DNA from: CAZRXG01 sp964603985
Lineage (GTDB): Bacteria > Chloroflexota > Anaerolineae > Aggregatilineales > UBA3940
Assembly (NCBI GenBank): GCA_964603985.1
Contig: CAZRXG010000005.1
Location: 114,520-178,519, forward strand
Direction of reading: 5' to 3'
Length of the DNA: 64,000 bases
Position numbers and translations under genes: made by a program. Below the pieces are notes generated by a model. The model had not been told where the DNA came from. It worked only from the letters and a program-made list of their open reading frames with translations, and did no database searches. Shown here piece by piece: positions 17,809-26,235 of the stretch (positions are counted from its first letter, which is position 1; each line of letters opens with the position of its first letter).

Positions 17809-18101
17809 GCCTCCTTATTTCATAATCCCAGAATCCGCCCCGGCGTCTGCTTCTGATTGGCGAGGTTATCTCACTCCGCGAGAGTGACAAAGCCCTGACT
17901 ATCAAGAAACGGCTTGACGCTCATTGCGCCCCTGGATTAATTCTCGAGGATGACGGGTTGAGTTTCATGGGCCGTTTGGGTATGATGGGCTCAATTGAGC
18001 GGGGACTATACCTCCTTCTCCATCAATTTCAGCCCTGATTTCCCTTAGCCTACGAGTTATCCGCCACTTCTCAGAGAAGCACCGGCCATTGGAAAGCCCC
18101 T

Positions 18102-18123
18102 GCTCACACTGTAAGGTGTGAGC
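18102..18123. promoter_or_regulatory. Perfect hairpin GCTCACAC-N6-GTGTGAGC
   Basis: This 8-bp perfect inverted repeat with a six-base loop is the only distinct structure in the gene-free stretch 17809-18225. It lies about 100 bp upstream of the WD40 lipoprotein start and has no T run, so an operator or leader hairpin is more likely than a terminator. Confidence 0.35.
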
Positions 18124-18225
18124 GTTAACCGTGCCCTTGTGGCCATGCGGGCCGCAGAGTCAGCCTGTGGAATGCCGATGCCCCTCCGGGTTTGATCTTC
18201 GTCAGCGGGAAAGGTAAGTACGGCC

Positions 18226-19314
18226 ATGAACAAAACCGGCAAGTTATATTCCTGGGTTGCGATGATTTGCCTTGTCCTATCGACTCTGGCCTGCTATCCC
18301 CGTGGAAAGCCCACCGTTCATGTAAACGGGTTGGCATGGTCACCCGATGGCACGCAGGTCGCTCTTTACGGTCAACTGCGTGCCCAGGATGGCGGAATAA
18401 CCATCTTTGATGTGCAGACAGGACAGCCTGTCACCTCGCTGCTGGCCGATGATCCTGTCATGGGTTGGGTGCCTGTGGCGGATGCGGACTGGGCGCCTGA
18501 TGGGGCGCGCTTTGCCACGACCGAGCAAGACCGTGTCGTCATCTGGGACACCGGAACATGGGAACAGCTTCTCATCCTTTCGGTACCTGACGACGCGGAA
18601 TCAGATGAACATCGTGTGCTGAAGTTGGCGTGGTCGCCGGATGGCACGTACCTTGCCGGAGGATTGTTCTTGCAGGAGGTTGTCATCTGGGACACAGGGT
18701 CCGGAGAACAGATTCAGGCCCTGTTCGCTGAGGCCGGTGGTGTGTCCTCCCTGGCCTGGTCACCCGATGGTGAGGTACTGGCCGTTGTCTATGGAAACGG
18801 CTCAATTCGTACCTGGGACACAGTCACAGGTGACCTCCTCCTGACTTTTGAGGGGGGAGGCAGTGAAGATTTCGATCGCCGGTCGTGTTGTGGAATAGCA
18901 TGGACACCGGACGGCACCCTCCTGGCTGTGCAGTGGCCGTACCATTTACCAAGTGACCCTGAAGATCACTCTGAAGAGGCCATTATCTGGGAGGTCGAAA
19001 CAGGTGAGCAAGCCGTTCTCCTTGCCAACGCAGATGAGATCGTCGGGGATTCCTCATTCTTTTCACCCGATGGGAAACTCGTGGCTATTCCTATTGGCGA
19101 TGGGGATTATGGGGTTTGGGACATAGAGACCGGTGAAAGAATTAACGTGCTGTATGGGCCATCTATTATGCAGTCGGTATTCTCGCCTGATTGGACTCTT
19201 ATAGCTGCTGCACCTGGGCATGTCACGCTGGGCGACCCGATCGACGTTTCGCTCTGGGATCCGGAGACGGGTGAGCTCCTGCTTGCGTTCGAACCGGTGT
19301 ATGTCAAACCTTAG
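18226..19314 (+). CDS. WD40-repeat lipoprotein
   Basis: 362 residues with a lipoprotein signal peptide ending in LSTLAC (Cys23). The mature part consists of WD40-type blades: VNGLAWSPDGTQVALYG, ADWAPDGARFATTEQDRVVI, LKLAWSPDGTYLAGGLFLQE, VSSLAWSPDGEVLAVVYGNG, GIAWTPDGTLLAVQWP and SSFFSPDGKLVAIP, each followed by a W-D strand end. The propeller is presumably anchored to the outside of the membrane. There is no enzymatic domain, so it is probably a scaffold or sensor. It belongs to the set of lipoprotein propellers scattered through this window. Confidence 0.85.
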   Translation: MNKTGKLYSWVAMICLVLSTLACYPRGKPTVHVNGLAWSPDGTQVALYGQLRAQDGGITIFDVQTGQPVTSLLADDPVMGWVPVADADWAPDGARFATTEQDRVVIWDTGTWEQLLILSVPDDAESDEHRVLKLAWSPDGTYLAGGLFLQEVVIWDTGSGEQIQALFAEAGGVSSLAWSPDGEVLAVVYGNGSIRTWDTVTGDLLLTFEGGGSEDFDRRSCCGIAWTPDGTLLAVQWPYHLPSDPEDHSEEAIIWEVETGEQAVLLANADEIVGDSSFFSPDGKLVAIPIGDGDYGVWDIETGERINVLYGPSIMQSVFSPDWTLIAAAPGHVTLGDPIDVSLWDPETGELLLAFEPVYVKP

Positions 19315-19337
19315 TGCCAGTGCAAAAATATTCCCGA

Positions 19338-19420
19338 TAGGAGTTACGCGGCTCAGCACTCAGACAAGGCGGCTTCAGCCCCTTGTAAGGCACAATTCGT
19401 GCCCAACTGCGTAAGTCCTA
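19338..19420. repeat. Short copy of the TAGGAGTTACGC terminal-inverted-repeat family
   Basis: An 83-bp unit begins TAGGAGTTACGCGGCTC and ends with the near-complement CAACTGCGTAAGTCCTA, so the ends form imperfect terminal inverted repeats. The interior differs from the longer copy at 20988-21143 and contains its own small palindrome GGCAC-AATTC-GTGCC. No duplication of flanking bases is visible. It lies in the 127-bp gap between convergent genes. Confidence 0.6.
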
Positions 19421-19441
19421 TTAGTAAAGCGCCGAAAGCCC

Positions 19442-20800
19442 TTATGGTAAACTCAACCGGTCGATGACCTCACCCCCCAAGGCCAATGCGGACAGCCGCA
19501 TCCCTTCGTCGTCAATTTCCAACAGCACGTAGTGGCTTTGTCGTCTGAAGACTTCGCTCTCCGGCAGCAGCTCGCCGGGGACGTACAGCGTGGACGATCC
19601 CCCACCTGAAACGATGTACGTGACGCCGTCCTTTTGCAGCCGCTCGTACTGGTGAAAGTGCCCCGAAAAAACAACCGGCACGTCAGCCGCCTCAAACAAC
19701 GGCACCCACTCGTAGCGCACCGGCAGGCTGTCAGTGGCGTGTACCGAGCTGCTGCTGAAGGGCGAAACGTGGAGCACGGGGATTGTCATCCTGAACCCCG
19801 GATCGGCCAGTCGTTCGGCCAGCCAGGCCTGCTGCTCCTCACGTCCCGGCTGACCGAAAAGGACCTGAGAATCTAACATGAGAAACTGAATGTCCTGATA
19901 CGCAAAGGCGTAGTACTGGTTCTGCGGCATATCTCCCTGCGCCGGGAACAGCGGATCCGGGAACGGCGGAAACGCATAATAGTAGAATGGGGCATCCAGC
20001 CAGCGAATATCCAGGTCATAATCGTGATTGCCGATCACGGTATAGACCGGCATCTGTGTGAGAAGCGGCGCGAACGGTGTATAGAACTTCTCGGCATATG
20101 AACGAAACGGATCTACATTCTGTTCTGTCTCATCCACCACGTCCCCGGTGTGCAGCACAAAGTCCAGCTCAGCGTCCGCCATCTCCTTGACCAAAGCGTC
20201 GGTCACCGGGTCGCCGAAACTGGCATCCCCGATTATGCCGATGCGTAGGGGGCCGGTTTCCGAGGCGGTTTGGAAACTCACCGGGCCCCACGCATGCGAT
20301 AAGAACCCCGGCTGTTGGAAACCGTTCTCTGCGGTTTCTATCGCAACGACTGCCTCGTATCTTGTATCTGGAATCAAGTCGCCGACGGTCAGCAGGTGCC
20401 TGGTCTGTGCGGGGTCAAGGCCCACCTCGATGGTCTGCATCGCCGCTTCACGCGGGCGTATGAACAGGCTGCCCGGGGTTGGAAGGTCTAGCTCAAAGAA
20501 CAATGTCACCGTGTTCTGGGTCACGTGCCGAATGGTGAGCGGAATCGTGTACCCCACCTCTGCAAGCGGGAGCGCCTCGTCAAGAAGGGTGTCGGCAGCG
20601 GATGGCGTAAACGTTGGCGTCGGTGATGGTTTTGGGGTTGGGGAGCCGGTCGGTTCGAATGTCGGCTCAGGAGACCTCACCGGGCGGTCAATCGTGGGGT
20701 CATCGTCCGCCGGATAAGGTATGCACCCCGCGATGAGCAGGCAAAATATGGCCGGTGCAATACGATAAGGTAAGGCAGACACGGTTGAATGACCGCTCAT
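19442..20800 (-). CDS. Secreted metallophosphoesterase lipoprotein
   Basis: 452 residues. The lipoprotein signal ends in CLLIAGC (Cys26), followed by a Thr/Pro-rich stalk (about 40-70). A fibronectin-like domain (IRHVTQNTVTLFFELDLPTP ... LIPDTRYEAVVAIET) precedes a calcineurin-like phosphoesterase domain with IIGDASFGD, LHTGDVVDE, IGNHDYD, VLHVSPF and FSGHFHQYER, which supply the metal ligands. The order Fn3-like then phosphoesterase is that of purple acid phosphatase-type enzymes. It likely hydrolyses phosphate esters outside the cell. A GGGAG ribosome site precedes the ATG. Confidence 0.88.
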   Translation of the reverse strand: MSGHSTVSALPYRIAPAIFCLLIAGCIPYPADDDPTIDRPVRSPEPTFEPTGSPTPKPSPTPTFTPSAADTLLDEALPLAEVGYTIPLTIRHVTQNTVTLFFELDLPTPGSLFIRPREAAMQTIEVGLDPAQTRHLLTVGDLIPDTRYEAVVAIETAENGFQQPGFLSHAWGPVSFQTASETGPLRIGIIGDASFGDPVTDALVKEMADAELDFVLHTGDVVDETEQNVDPFRSYAEKFYTPFAPLLTQMPVYTVIGNHDYDLDIRWLDAPFYYYAFPPFPDPLFPAQGDMPQNQYYAFAYQDIQFLMLDSQVLFGQPGREEQQAWLAERLADPGFRMTIPVLHVSPFSSSSVHATDSLPVRYEWVPLFEAADVPVVFSGHFHQYERLQKDGVTYIVSGGGSSTLYVPGELLPESEVFRRQSHYVLLEIDDEGMRLSALALGGEVIDRLSLP

Positions 20801-20987
20801 ACTTACAATCTCCCGTCTGTGTCAGACGAGACTCCTTTGGGCTTTTACGAAGCAATCGGTCAATCTTGCACTGAGAAGTTATCTCATTATTCAGTAAAAC
20901 GTCAACAGCCGACGTGCCGGTGATAGTAGTTCGTCCGGCTTCTCCCCACCAACTTGCCCCCCTCTGCCCGCGAGTCCATAATAACGA

Positions 20988-21143
20988 TAGGAGTTACGCA
21001 GTTGGCCGCTTCTGCGCGCTCCGTGCGCGCTTCCAGCCGCGCCGCAGCGAGCAGAGGTGTAGAAAATCTGTGTAATCCGCGTAATTTGTGGATTGAAGCC
21101 CATCGATCCATAAGTCGCCAGCGTCCCAACCGCGTAAGTCCTA
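20988..21143. mobile_element. MITE-like element with terminal inverted repeats and 5-bp target duplication
   Basis: 156 bp, non-coding. Left end TAGGAGTTACGCAGTTG and right end CAACCGCGTAAGTCCTA match as inverted repeats at 15 of 17 positions. AACGA flanks it on both sides (20983-20987 and 21144-21148), consistent with a transposition target duplication. The interior contains AAATCTGTGTAATCCGCGTA, which is shared with related copies at 26098 and 56806. There is no transposase in the window, so mobilisation would need one from elsewhere. Confidence 0.75.
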
Positions 21144-21215
21144 AACGAAACCGGCAACGTCCTCAGCCGTCATCCACGACACCGATAACGGCCTGTCTTT
21201 CAGAGGAGAACTTCA

Positions 21216-22367
21216 ATGAGCGACAAGAAAGGCATCCCCACCTGGCTCTGGGTCGTCTTCGCGCTGGCCGGATTGGGCATCGTCGCGGTCTGCGTGATGT
21301 CGCTGGCGGGGGTGGGCTTCTTCGTGCTTGGCCCCGGCGACCCGTCTGAGGCACGCGAGCAAGGCGCGCGGCAGACCGGTGAGACGTCCACCGGGGGCGG
21401 GCAGGCACAGGAAGTCATCCCCACAGCCCAGGAACGGATCGCCTTCACGTCCGAACGCGACGGCAACTATGAGATCTACGTGATGAACGCCGACGGCAGC
21501 GGCAAGACGCGGCTCACCAACGATCCTGCCTCAGACTCCGGCCCGGCCTGGTCGCCGGACGGACGGCAGATCGCCTTTGTGTCCCGTCGCGACGGCAACT
21601 ATGAGATCTACGTGATGAACGCCGACGGCAGCGGCGTGACGCNNNNNNNNNNNNNNNNNNNNNNNNNNNNNNNNNNNNNNNNNNNNNNNNNNNNNNNNNN
21701 NNNNNNNNNNNNNNNNNNNNNNNNNNNNNNNNNNNNNNNNNNCAACTATGAGATCTACGTGATGAACGCCGACGGCAGCGGCGTGACGCGGCTCACCGAC
21801 AACCCTGCTTCAGATACCGAACCGGCCTGGTCACCGGACGGGCGGCGGATCGCCTTCAGGTCCAAACGCGACGGCAACTATGAGATCTACGTGATGAACG
21901 CCGACGGCAGCGGCGTGACGCGGCTCACCAACAATTCTGATACAGACATCGAACCGGTCTGGTTACCGGATGGGCGGCGGATCGCCTTTGTGTCCTGTCG
22001 CGGCGGCAACTGGGATATCTACGTGATGAACGCCGACGGCAGCGGTGTCGCGCGGCTCACCAGCCACCCGGCACAAGACATCCATCCGGCCTGGTCACCG
22101 GACGGGCGGCGGATCGCCTTCGAGACCAACCGCGACGGGAAATACAATATCTACGTGATGAACGCTGACGGCAGCGGCGAGACGCGGCTCACCGACGATC
22201 CTGATATAGACTCCGAACCGGCCTGGTCACCGGACGGGCGGCGGATCGCCTTTTATTCCGACCGCGACGGCAACATGGATATCTACGTGATGAACGCCGA
22301 CGGGGGCGGCGTGACGCGGCTCACCAGCCACCCGGCACACGACGGCGGGCCAGCCTGGTCGCCGTAG
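21216..22367 (+). CDS. Membrane-anchored PD40/TolB-type beta-propeller protein (interrupted by assembly gap)
   Basis: 383 codons as assembled, including 100 N. One N-terminal membrane segment (TWLWVVFALAGLGIVAVCVM) is followed by PD40 blades repeating every 132 bp: DGNYEIYVMNADGSG, then TRLT, and AWSPDGRRIAF. The repeats are almost identical at DNA level, which explains the gap. The last blade ends at PAWSP then a stop. Function is unknown; this repeat type resembles the propeller of TolB and of DPP-type peptidases, without a catalytic domain here. The true protein is probably longer by whole 44-residue blades. Confidence 0.8.
   Translation: MSDKKGIPTWLWVVFALAGLGIVAVCVMSLAGVGFFVLGPGDPSEAREQGARQTGETSTGGGQAQEVIPTAQERIAFTSERDGNYEIYVMNADGSGKTRLTNDPASDSGPAWSPDGRQIAFVSRRDGNYEIYVMNADGSGVTXXXXXXXXXXXXXXXXXXXXXXXXXXXXXXXXXXNYEIYVMNADGSGVTRLTDNPASDTEPAWSPDGRRIAFRSKRDGNYEIYVMNADGSGVTRLTNNSDTDIEPVWLPDGRRIAFVSCRGGNWDIYVMNADGSGVARLTSHPAQDIHPAWSPDGRRIAFETNRDGKYNIYVMNADGSGETRLTDDPDIDSEPAWSPDGRRIAFYSDRDGNMDIYVMNADGGGVTRLTSHPAHDGGPAWSP
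21643..21742. other. Scaffold gap of 100 N inside a 132-bp coding repeat
   Basis: Exactly 100 N, a placeholder length. Unit starts before and after are at 21464, 21596, 21743 and 21875. With a 132-bp period, 47 bases of the interrupted unit are visible, so the real missing length should be 85 plus a multiple of 132. Confidence 0.95.
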
Positions 22368-22596
22368 CTGCGCTCGAGGCAGGCCCTACCCGTCAGGTGA
22401 AACCCATTCACAGGCGCAGCGGCTCGCGCGGACCGCTGCGCCTGTCACGTCGTGGGCCGCGCACTGCCTGCACGGCGGCGATTTCGCCGGTCAGCCCACC
22501 ATGAGGCCCCCGCTGGCCGTCTTCCGGTTTGCGCCGCCCTGTGCTTTGGGTAGGGTTAGGGGGTGTCAGTCGTCGTCTTCATCATCGCGGTCATCA

Positions 22597-23424
22597 TCAG
22601 CGACCTTTAGCATCTCTTCTTCTCCGCGATTTAAGCCGCTCGAGCAAGTTGCCAAAGGTGTCGTCGTCGCTCTTCCACTCTTCACACCACGCCTCAAACG
22701 CCTCGCGCCAGGGCGATTCGGGTTCGTTTTCCAGTTTCTGCCAGGGGGTGCGCCCTGGCAACTTTGTGCCATCGGGTAGTGTGGTCCCTTCCAGCGTTGC
22801 GGCCCCTCGGAGCTGGTCGCAGGTGACTCCCTCCGACCCTTGCAGGTTGGCCTCGTACAGATCCGCCCCTTGCAGGTTAGCCTTACCCAGGAACGCCTCT
22901 TGCAGGTTGGCCCCCTTCAGGTCCGCCCCTCGCAGGTTGGCCGCGCCCATGCGCGTCCCTTGCAGGTTGGCCTCGCGCAGGTTTGCCTCTTCCAGGTCGG
23001 ACCTATCCAGGTACGCCCCCTGTAGGTTAGTATCGTGCAGGCTCGCCCCCCGCAGGTTGGCCATCCATAGGCTTGCTCCTTTAAGTGACCCATCATAAAA
23101 CCAGCCCTTAAGCCGCAGTATCCGCACGGCCTCAACTGCAAACTCATTGTTGGGGCTGCCCATCTGGTAGATCAGCTCCTCTTTGCGCTCGTTTGTCGCT
23201 CGCCGCCGGTTCAGATAGTCGATGACCAGGACGGTGCTCGCGATGCTGATCAGCTCGGTGCCCGCGTTGGAGTAGAATGCCTCGATGAACTCACTGAGCG
23301 TGTTCTTGTCATAGAGGCTGCCCCCGACGGATACTCCCAGCCCCAGGAGCAACGCCACCATCCCGATTGTGAAAGTGGGCCGCTTCTTGATCGCTTCCCA
23401 TATGCGCTCTATCACGCGCCGCAT
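22597..23424 (-). CDS. Pentapeptide-repeat membrane protein
   Basis: 275 residues. Two hydrophobic segments lie near the N terminus (TIGMVALLLGLGVSVGG and a weaker one around AGTELISIASTVLVI). About residues 110-215 are A(N/D)LxG pentapeptide repeats (ANLRGASLHDTNLQGAYLDR, ANLREANLQGTRMGAANLRG), forming a right-handed beta-helix. The C terminus is charged (ESPWREAFEAWCEEWKSDDD). The mode of action of such repeat proteins is varied; some protect gyrase, many are unassigned. Gap 22368-22596 holds nothing recognisable. Confidence 0.85.
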   Translation of the reverse strand: MRRVIERIWEAIKKRPTFTIGMVALLLGLGVSVGGSLYDKNTLSEFIEAFYSNAGTELISIASTVLVIDYLNRRRATNERKEELIYQMGSPNNEFAVEAVRILRLKGWFYDGSLKGASLWMANLRGASLHDTNLQGAYLDRSDLEEANLREANLQGTRMGAANLRGADLKGANLQEAFLGKANLQGADLYEANLQGSEGVTCDQLRGAATLEGTTLPDGTKLPGRTPWQKLENEPESPWREAFEAWCEEWKSDDDTFGNLLERLKSRRRRDAKGR

Positions 23425-23557
23425 GGTTGCCCTCCCCGTTTTTGCCCAAGCATAGCACGGGTCGGGCTTGGTAGGGAATCTACAAAGAAGCCTCCGCTGG
23501 CTACTTTTTGGTTTGCGCTGCCCGCGCCAGAGTATATTTCAGTCGCGTTACGGGATA

Positions 23558-23586
23558 TTGACACTGACATTTTGTCATTATATACT
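23558..23586 (+). promoter_or_regulatory. Strong sigma70-type promoter with operator-like palindrome in the spacer
   Basis: TTGACA (23558-23563), a 17-base spacer, then TATACT (23581-23586). The spacer contains TGACA-TTT-TGTCA, a perfect inverted repeat placed where a repressor would block polymerase. The predicted start is about 23593, only about 60 bases before an intrinsic terminator. Confidence 0.7.
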
Positions 23587-23592
23587 AAGCAT

Positions 23593-23653
23593 GCACTCAC
23601 CCCGTAGCTTCGGCGAAGGGGCGCAAAGCCGCCAAAAGCGGCTTTTGCTTTTT
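23593..23653 (+). ncRNA. Candidate short leader or small RNA upstream of the NYN gene
   Basis: The predicted roughly 60-nt transcript contains a small CTTC-GGC-GAAG hairpin (23608-23618), bounded by C4 and G4, and the terminator below. Either it is a stand-alone small RNA or an attenuated leader of the NYN gene. There is no similarity to an RNA family known to me. Confidence 0.35.
23623..23653 (+). terminator. Intrinsic terminator/attenuator before the NYN gene
   Basis: Stem GCAAAGCCGC with GCGGCTTTTGC (one extra T), loop CAAAA, followed by T5. It lies 19 bases before the ATG of the NYN gene, so transcripts from the strong upstream promoter must read through it to express that gene. Confidence 0.7.
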
Positions 23654-23671
23654 CGGTGATGGGGAGGAGTC

Positions 23672-24355
23672 ATGACCTATCCAACATATGTCTACGTTGA
23701 TGCGTTTAACGTCTATTATGGCTGCACCAAGGGCACGCCATATCGATGGCTTAACTTGGCTGAACTGTGTGACGTTATGCTCACCAACAATGTTGTTGAA
23801 CGGATCAAGGTATTCACGGCGAAGTCCAAGCCACGCCCTCATGATCCAGGCTCGCCCCAACGACAGCAGATCTACCTGCGAGCGCTACGGACGATACCCA
23901 ATCTAGAGGTAATTTATGGCTCATTCATCACGCGGCCTAGGTGGTATCCCAAGTTTGAAAAGGATCCATCCCACAAGCGGGAATATGTGCAGGTGGAGTA
24001 CACAGAAGAAAAGGGTTCTGATGTAAACCTGGCATCGCATTTACTGTATGATGCGTTTGAGGATAGATATGAGATGGCCGTGATCATGTCTAATGATTCC
24101 GACCTGGCGGAACCCATCAGAATTGCCAAGGTGCTACTCAAGAAGAAGGTAGGGATTCTCAATCCGCAGATTAACAAGCCCCAGTACAAGGACGAACAAG
24201 GCAATATTGATTACAGGAGAATCAGAACTGTTCGTCCCCTGCGCGACTACGCCAATTTCTGCAAGCCCATCACTATAGAGGCGCTGGCCGCCAGCCAATT
24301 CCCCGATGAATTGACCGACGAGAAGGGAACTTTTCGCAAGCCGTCAAGCTGGTAG
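23672..24355 (+). CDS. NYN-domain (PIN-like) RNase family protein
   Basis: 227 residues, start preceded by GGGGAGGAGTC. The NYN fold motifs are clear: first Asp and Asn in YVDAFNVYYG, EEKGSDVNLASHLLYDAFED, and MSNDSDLAEPIRIA. These acidic residues bind a metal in LabA/NYN nucleases that cleave RNA. The C terminus (ITIEALAASQFPDEL) is common in stand-alone NYN proteins found in accessory regions. Base composition is lower in GC than most neighbours. Control by the promoter, palindrome and terminator just upstream is likely. A role in defence or RNA turnover is possible but not shown. Confidence 0.87.
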   Translation: MTYPTYVYVDAFNVYYGCTKGTPYRWLNLAELCDVMLTNNVVERIKVFTAKSKPRPHDPGSPQRQQIYLRALRTIPNLEVIYGSFITRPRWYPKFEKDPSHKREYVQVEYTEEKGSDVNLASHLLYDAFEDRYEMAVIMSNDSDLAEPIRIAKVLLKKKVGILNPQINKPQYKDEQGNIDYRRIRTVRPLRDYANFCKPITIEALAASQFPDELTDEKGTFRKPSSW

Positions 24356-24456
24356 CTGTGTTCTCCGGTCGGGCAGCGCAAACCAGTGGCCGCTATTCAG
24401 CGCCCGCCCTACACACCCCTCTGGTTGATCACTCCCCCCGGTGCTATACTTGCCCC

Positions 24457-26082
24457 ATGCTGCCACATTCGCGAACCCTGCGCCGCGCAAGCGGCCTCTT
24501 GATATGCCTGGCCCTGCTGGCGCTGAGCGCCTGCGACCTGCTGCCGCTGGGCGGCGGACGCCAGGAGCCTGCCCCGCAGATCGCCTCCGCCGTCACCGAC
24601 GTGGACGGTCTGGCCCGCGTCGACAGCGCCGCCGGGGTCATCGACTTCCAGGTGACCTCCGGCCTGACCGGCGAGCGGCTTTCCGGCGTGAAGCTCAGCG
24701 CCGCCGTTTTCGGCTCGACGCGCCTGCTGTACGCCGAAGACCCGACCGGCGTCCACCTGCCGCTGGCCGTCCCCCTGACCGGTGACGCGACCGTCCGGCG
24801 GCTGGTCATGCCGCCCCGCACCACCTTCGGCTACAACATCTGCACCGCCGCCGCCCCGCTCAAGCTCGACGACCTGACACCGCTCGGCACGCTCTCCGAG
24901 GACACCCTGCGCGCCCGGCTGGGTCGCAGCCCGAAGCGCGCGGTGCTGATCTACCTCTACAACCCCGCCCGCCCGCTCGCGCTGACCGGTGCCCCCCTCG
25001 AAGCCTACACCACGCCCATCGAAAACGTCACCGTGCTGCGCGCCGGAGGGGAGCCGCCCGACGCCACGCTGGGGCTGCTGGTCGTGGGGATGAACAAAGA
25101 CGCCTTCGACGGCTGGTCGCACCGCGTCGTCGACCGCTACCTGGCGGCGCGCGTCGGGCAGCAGCCTTACGCCGACCTGAGCGGTGACCTGACCCTCGGC
25201 TGGGCCTACCCCGTCTTCGAGGTCTTCCCCGCCGAAGAGGCGCTCGACCTGGGCGCGGGCGAGGTGGTCACGCTGCGCGTCAACTGGCGCTCCCAGAACC
25301 CCGACCCGCCCCCGCCCTGGCAGTTCTTCATCTCCGCCGACAGCGACGCCGTGACCGCCGAGCCAGAGTCGTTCGGGCTGGAGCCGGGCGTCCCACCCCA
25401 GGAGGTCACGCTGACGGTGGATCGCAGCCTGCTGGCCGAGGGCGAGTACAGCGTGACGGTCTTCGTGCAGCCCTTCAGCGAGGCGTTTGGCCTGATCGAA
25501 CAGGGCATCGAGCGCACGCTGACCTTCACCGTCGCCGAGGTGCCGCCCACGCCAACGCCGGGGCCATCCATCGACCTGGCGATCTCGCCCACCGACCCCC
25601 ACGAAGGCGGCAAGCTGACCGTCACAGCGGAGGGCTTCACCCCCGGCGAGGCGGTGCTTCTGGAGTTCATCGGGGCCGAGCGCACCATCAGCGATGGGCT
25701 GGCGACCGCCGACGACGCGGGCAATTTCTGCTACGAGATCGACCTGCGCAACGCACCGGCAGGCGATTACACGCTGCGGCTGACCGGCTCGCAGAGCGGC
25801 GTCACCGGCTCGACGACGGTGACCGTCGGCGGGCGTCCCCCCGACGCCATCGTCACCTCCGACGAGCTGAACCTCCGCACCGGGCCGAGCTACGAGTATC
25901 CGGTGCTCGAAGTGCTGGTTACGGGTGACGAGCTACAGGTGATCGGCACCAACAACGACGACTCGTGGATCGAGGTCATCACCAGCACCGGCGTGCGGGG
26001 GTGGGTGGTGACCGATCTGGTGGAGCTGTACATTGACCTGGCGGACGTGCCCTGGAACCCGGACGTGCCCTCGCCGCCGTAG
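24457..26082 (+). CDS. Lipoprotein with C-terminal SH3b domain
   Basis: I start at the ATG at 24457, which gives a lipoprotein signal ending LALSAC (Cys26) and 541 residues; the longer frame from 24358 adds an unrelated leader. A TATACT -10 box at 24445-24450 lies only six bases before this ATG, so the mRNA may be leaderless. The middle (about 60-390) has no family I know. Residues about 400-480 look like an Ig-like domain (GKLTVTAEGFTPGEAVLLEF). The last 65 residues are a bacterial SH3b domain (TSDELNLRTGPSYEYPVLEV ... GVRGWVVTDLVEL), which commonly binds cell-wall peptides. It is a surface protein, probably wall-associated. Confidence 0.8.
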   Translation: MLPHSRTLRRASGLLICLALLALSACDLLPLGGGRQEPAPQIASAVTDVDGLARVDSAAGVIDFQVTSGLTGERLSGVKLSAAVFGSTRLLYAEDPTGVHLPLAVPLTGDATVRRLVMPPRTTFGYNICTAAAPLKLDDLTPLGTLSEDTLRARLGRSPKRAVLIYLYNPARPLALTGAPLEAYTTPIENVTVLRAGGEPPDATLGLLVVGMNKDAFDGWSHRVVDRYLAARVGQQPYADLSGDLTLGWAYPVFEVFPAEEALDLGAGEVVTLRVNWRSQNPDPPPPWQFFISADSDAVTAEPESFGLEPGVPPQEVTLTVDRSLLAEGEYSVTVFVQPFSEAFGLIEQGIERTLTFTVAEVPPTPTPGPSIDLAISPTDPHEGGKLTVTAEGFTPGEAVLLEFIGAERTISDGLATADDAGNFCYEIDLRNAPAGDYTLRLTGSQSGVTGSTTVTVGGRPPDAIVTSDELNLRTGPSYEYPVLEVLVTGDELQVIGTNNDDSWIEVITSTGVRGWVVTDLVELYIDLADVPWNPDVPSPP

Positions 26083-26097
26083 GGCTACGAGAAAACA

Positions 26098-26178
26098 AGA
26101 CTTACGCGGTTAGGACACCGGCACCTCACAAATCGGCGAGGTTCAGTCCACGAATTTCGCGGATTACACAGATTTTCC
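26098..26178. repeat. Partial inverted copy of the TAGGAGTTACGC repeat family
   Basis: Starts GACTTACGCGGTTAGGAC and ends with GCGGATTACACAGATTTTC, the complement of the interior motif of the 20988 element. Only one terminal repeat is present, so this is a truncated or half copy. Confidence 0.6.
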
Positions 26179-26235
26179 TTTTCCCGGCCTGTTGTATAAT
26201 GTGCCCGGTTCCTGTTGTCACACGGGAGGAGCAAA

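Noticed and set aside
21464..22360. Regular repeats suggestive of a CRISPR array
   Set aside because: The 132-bp units are in frame and encode PD40 blades; there are no spacers and no cas genes in the window.
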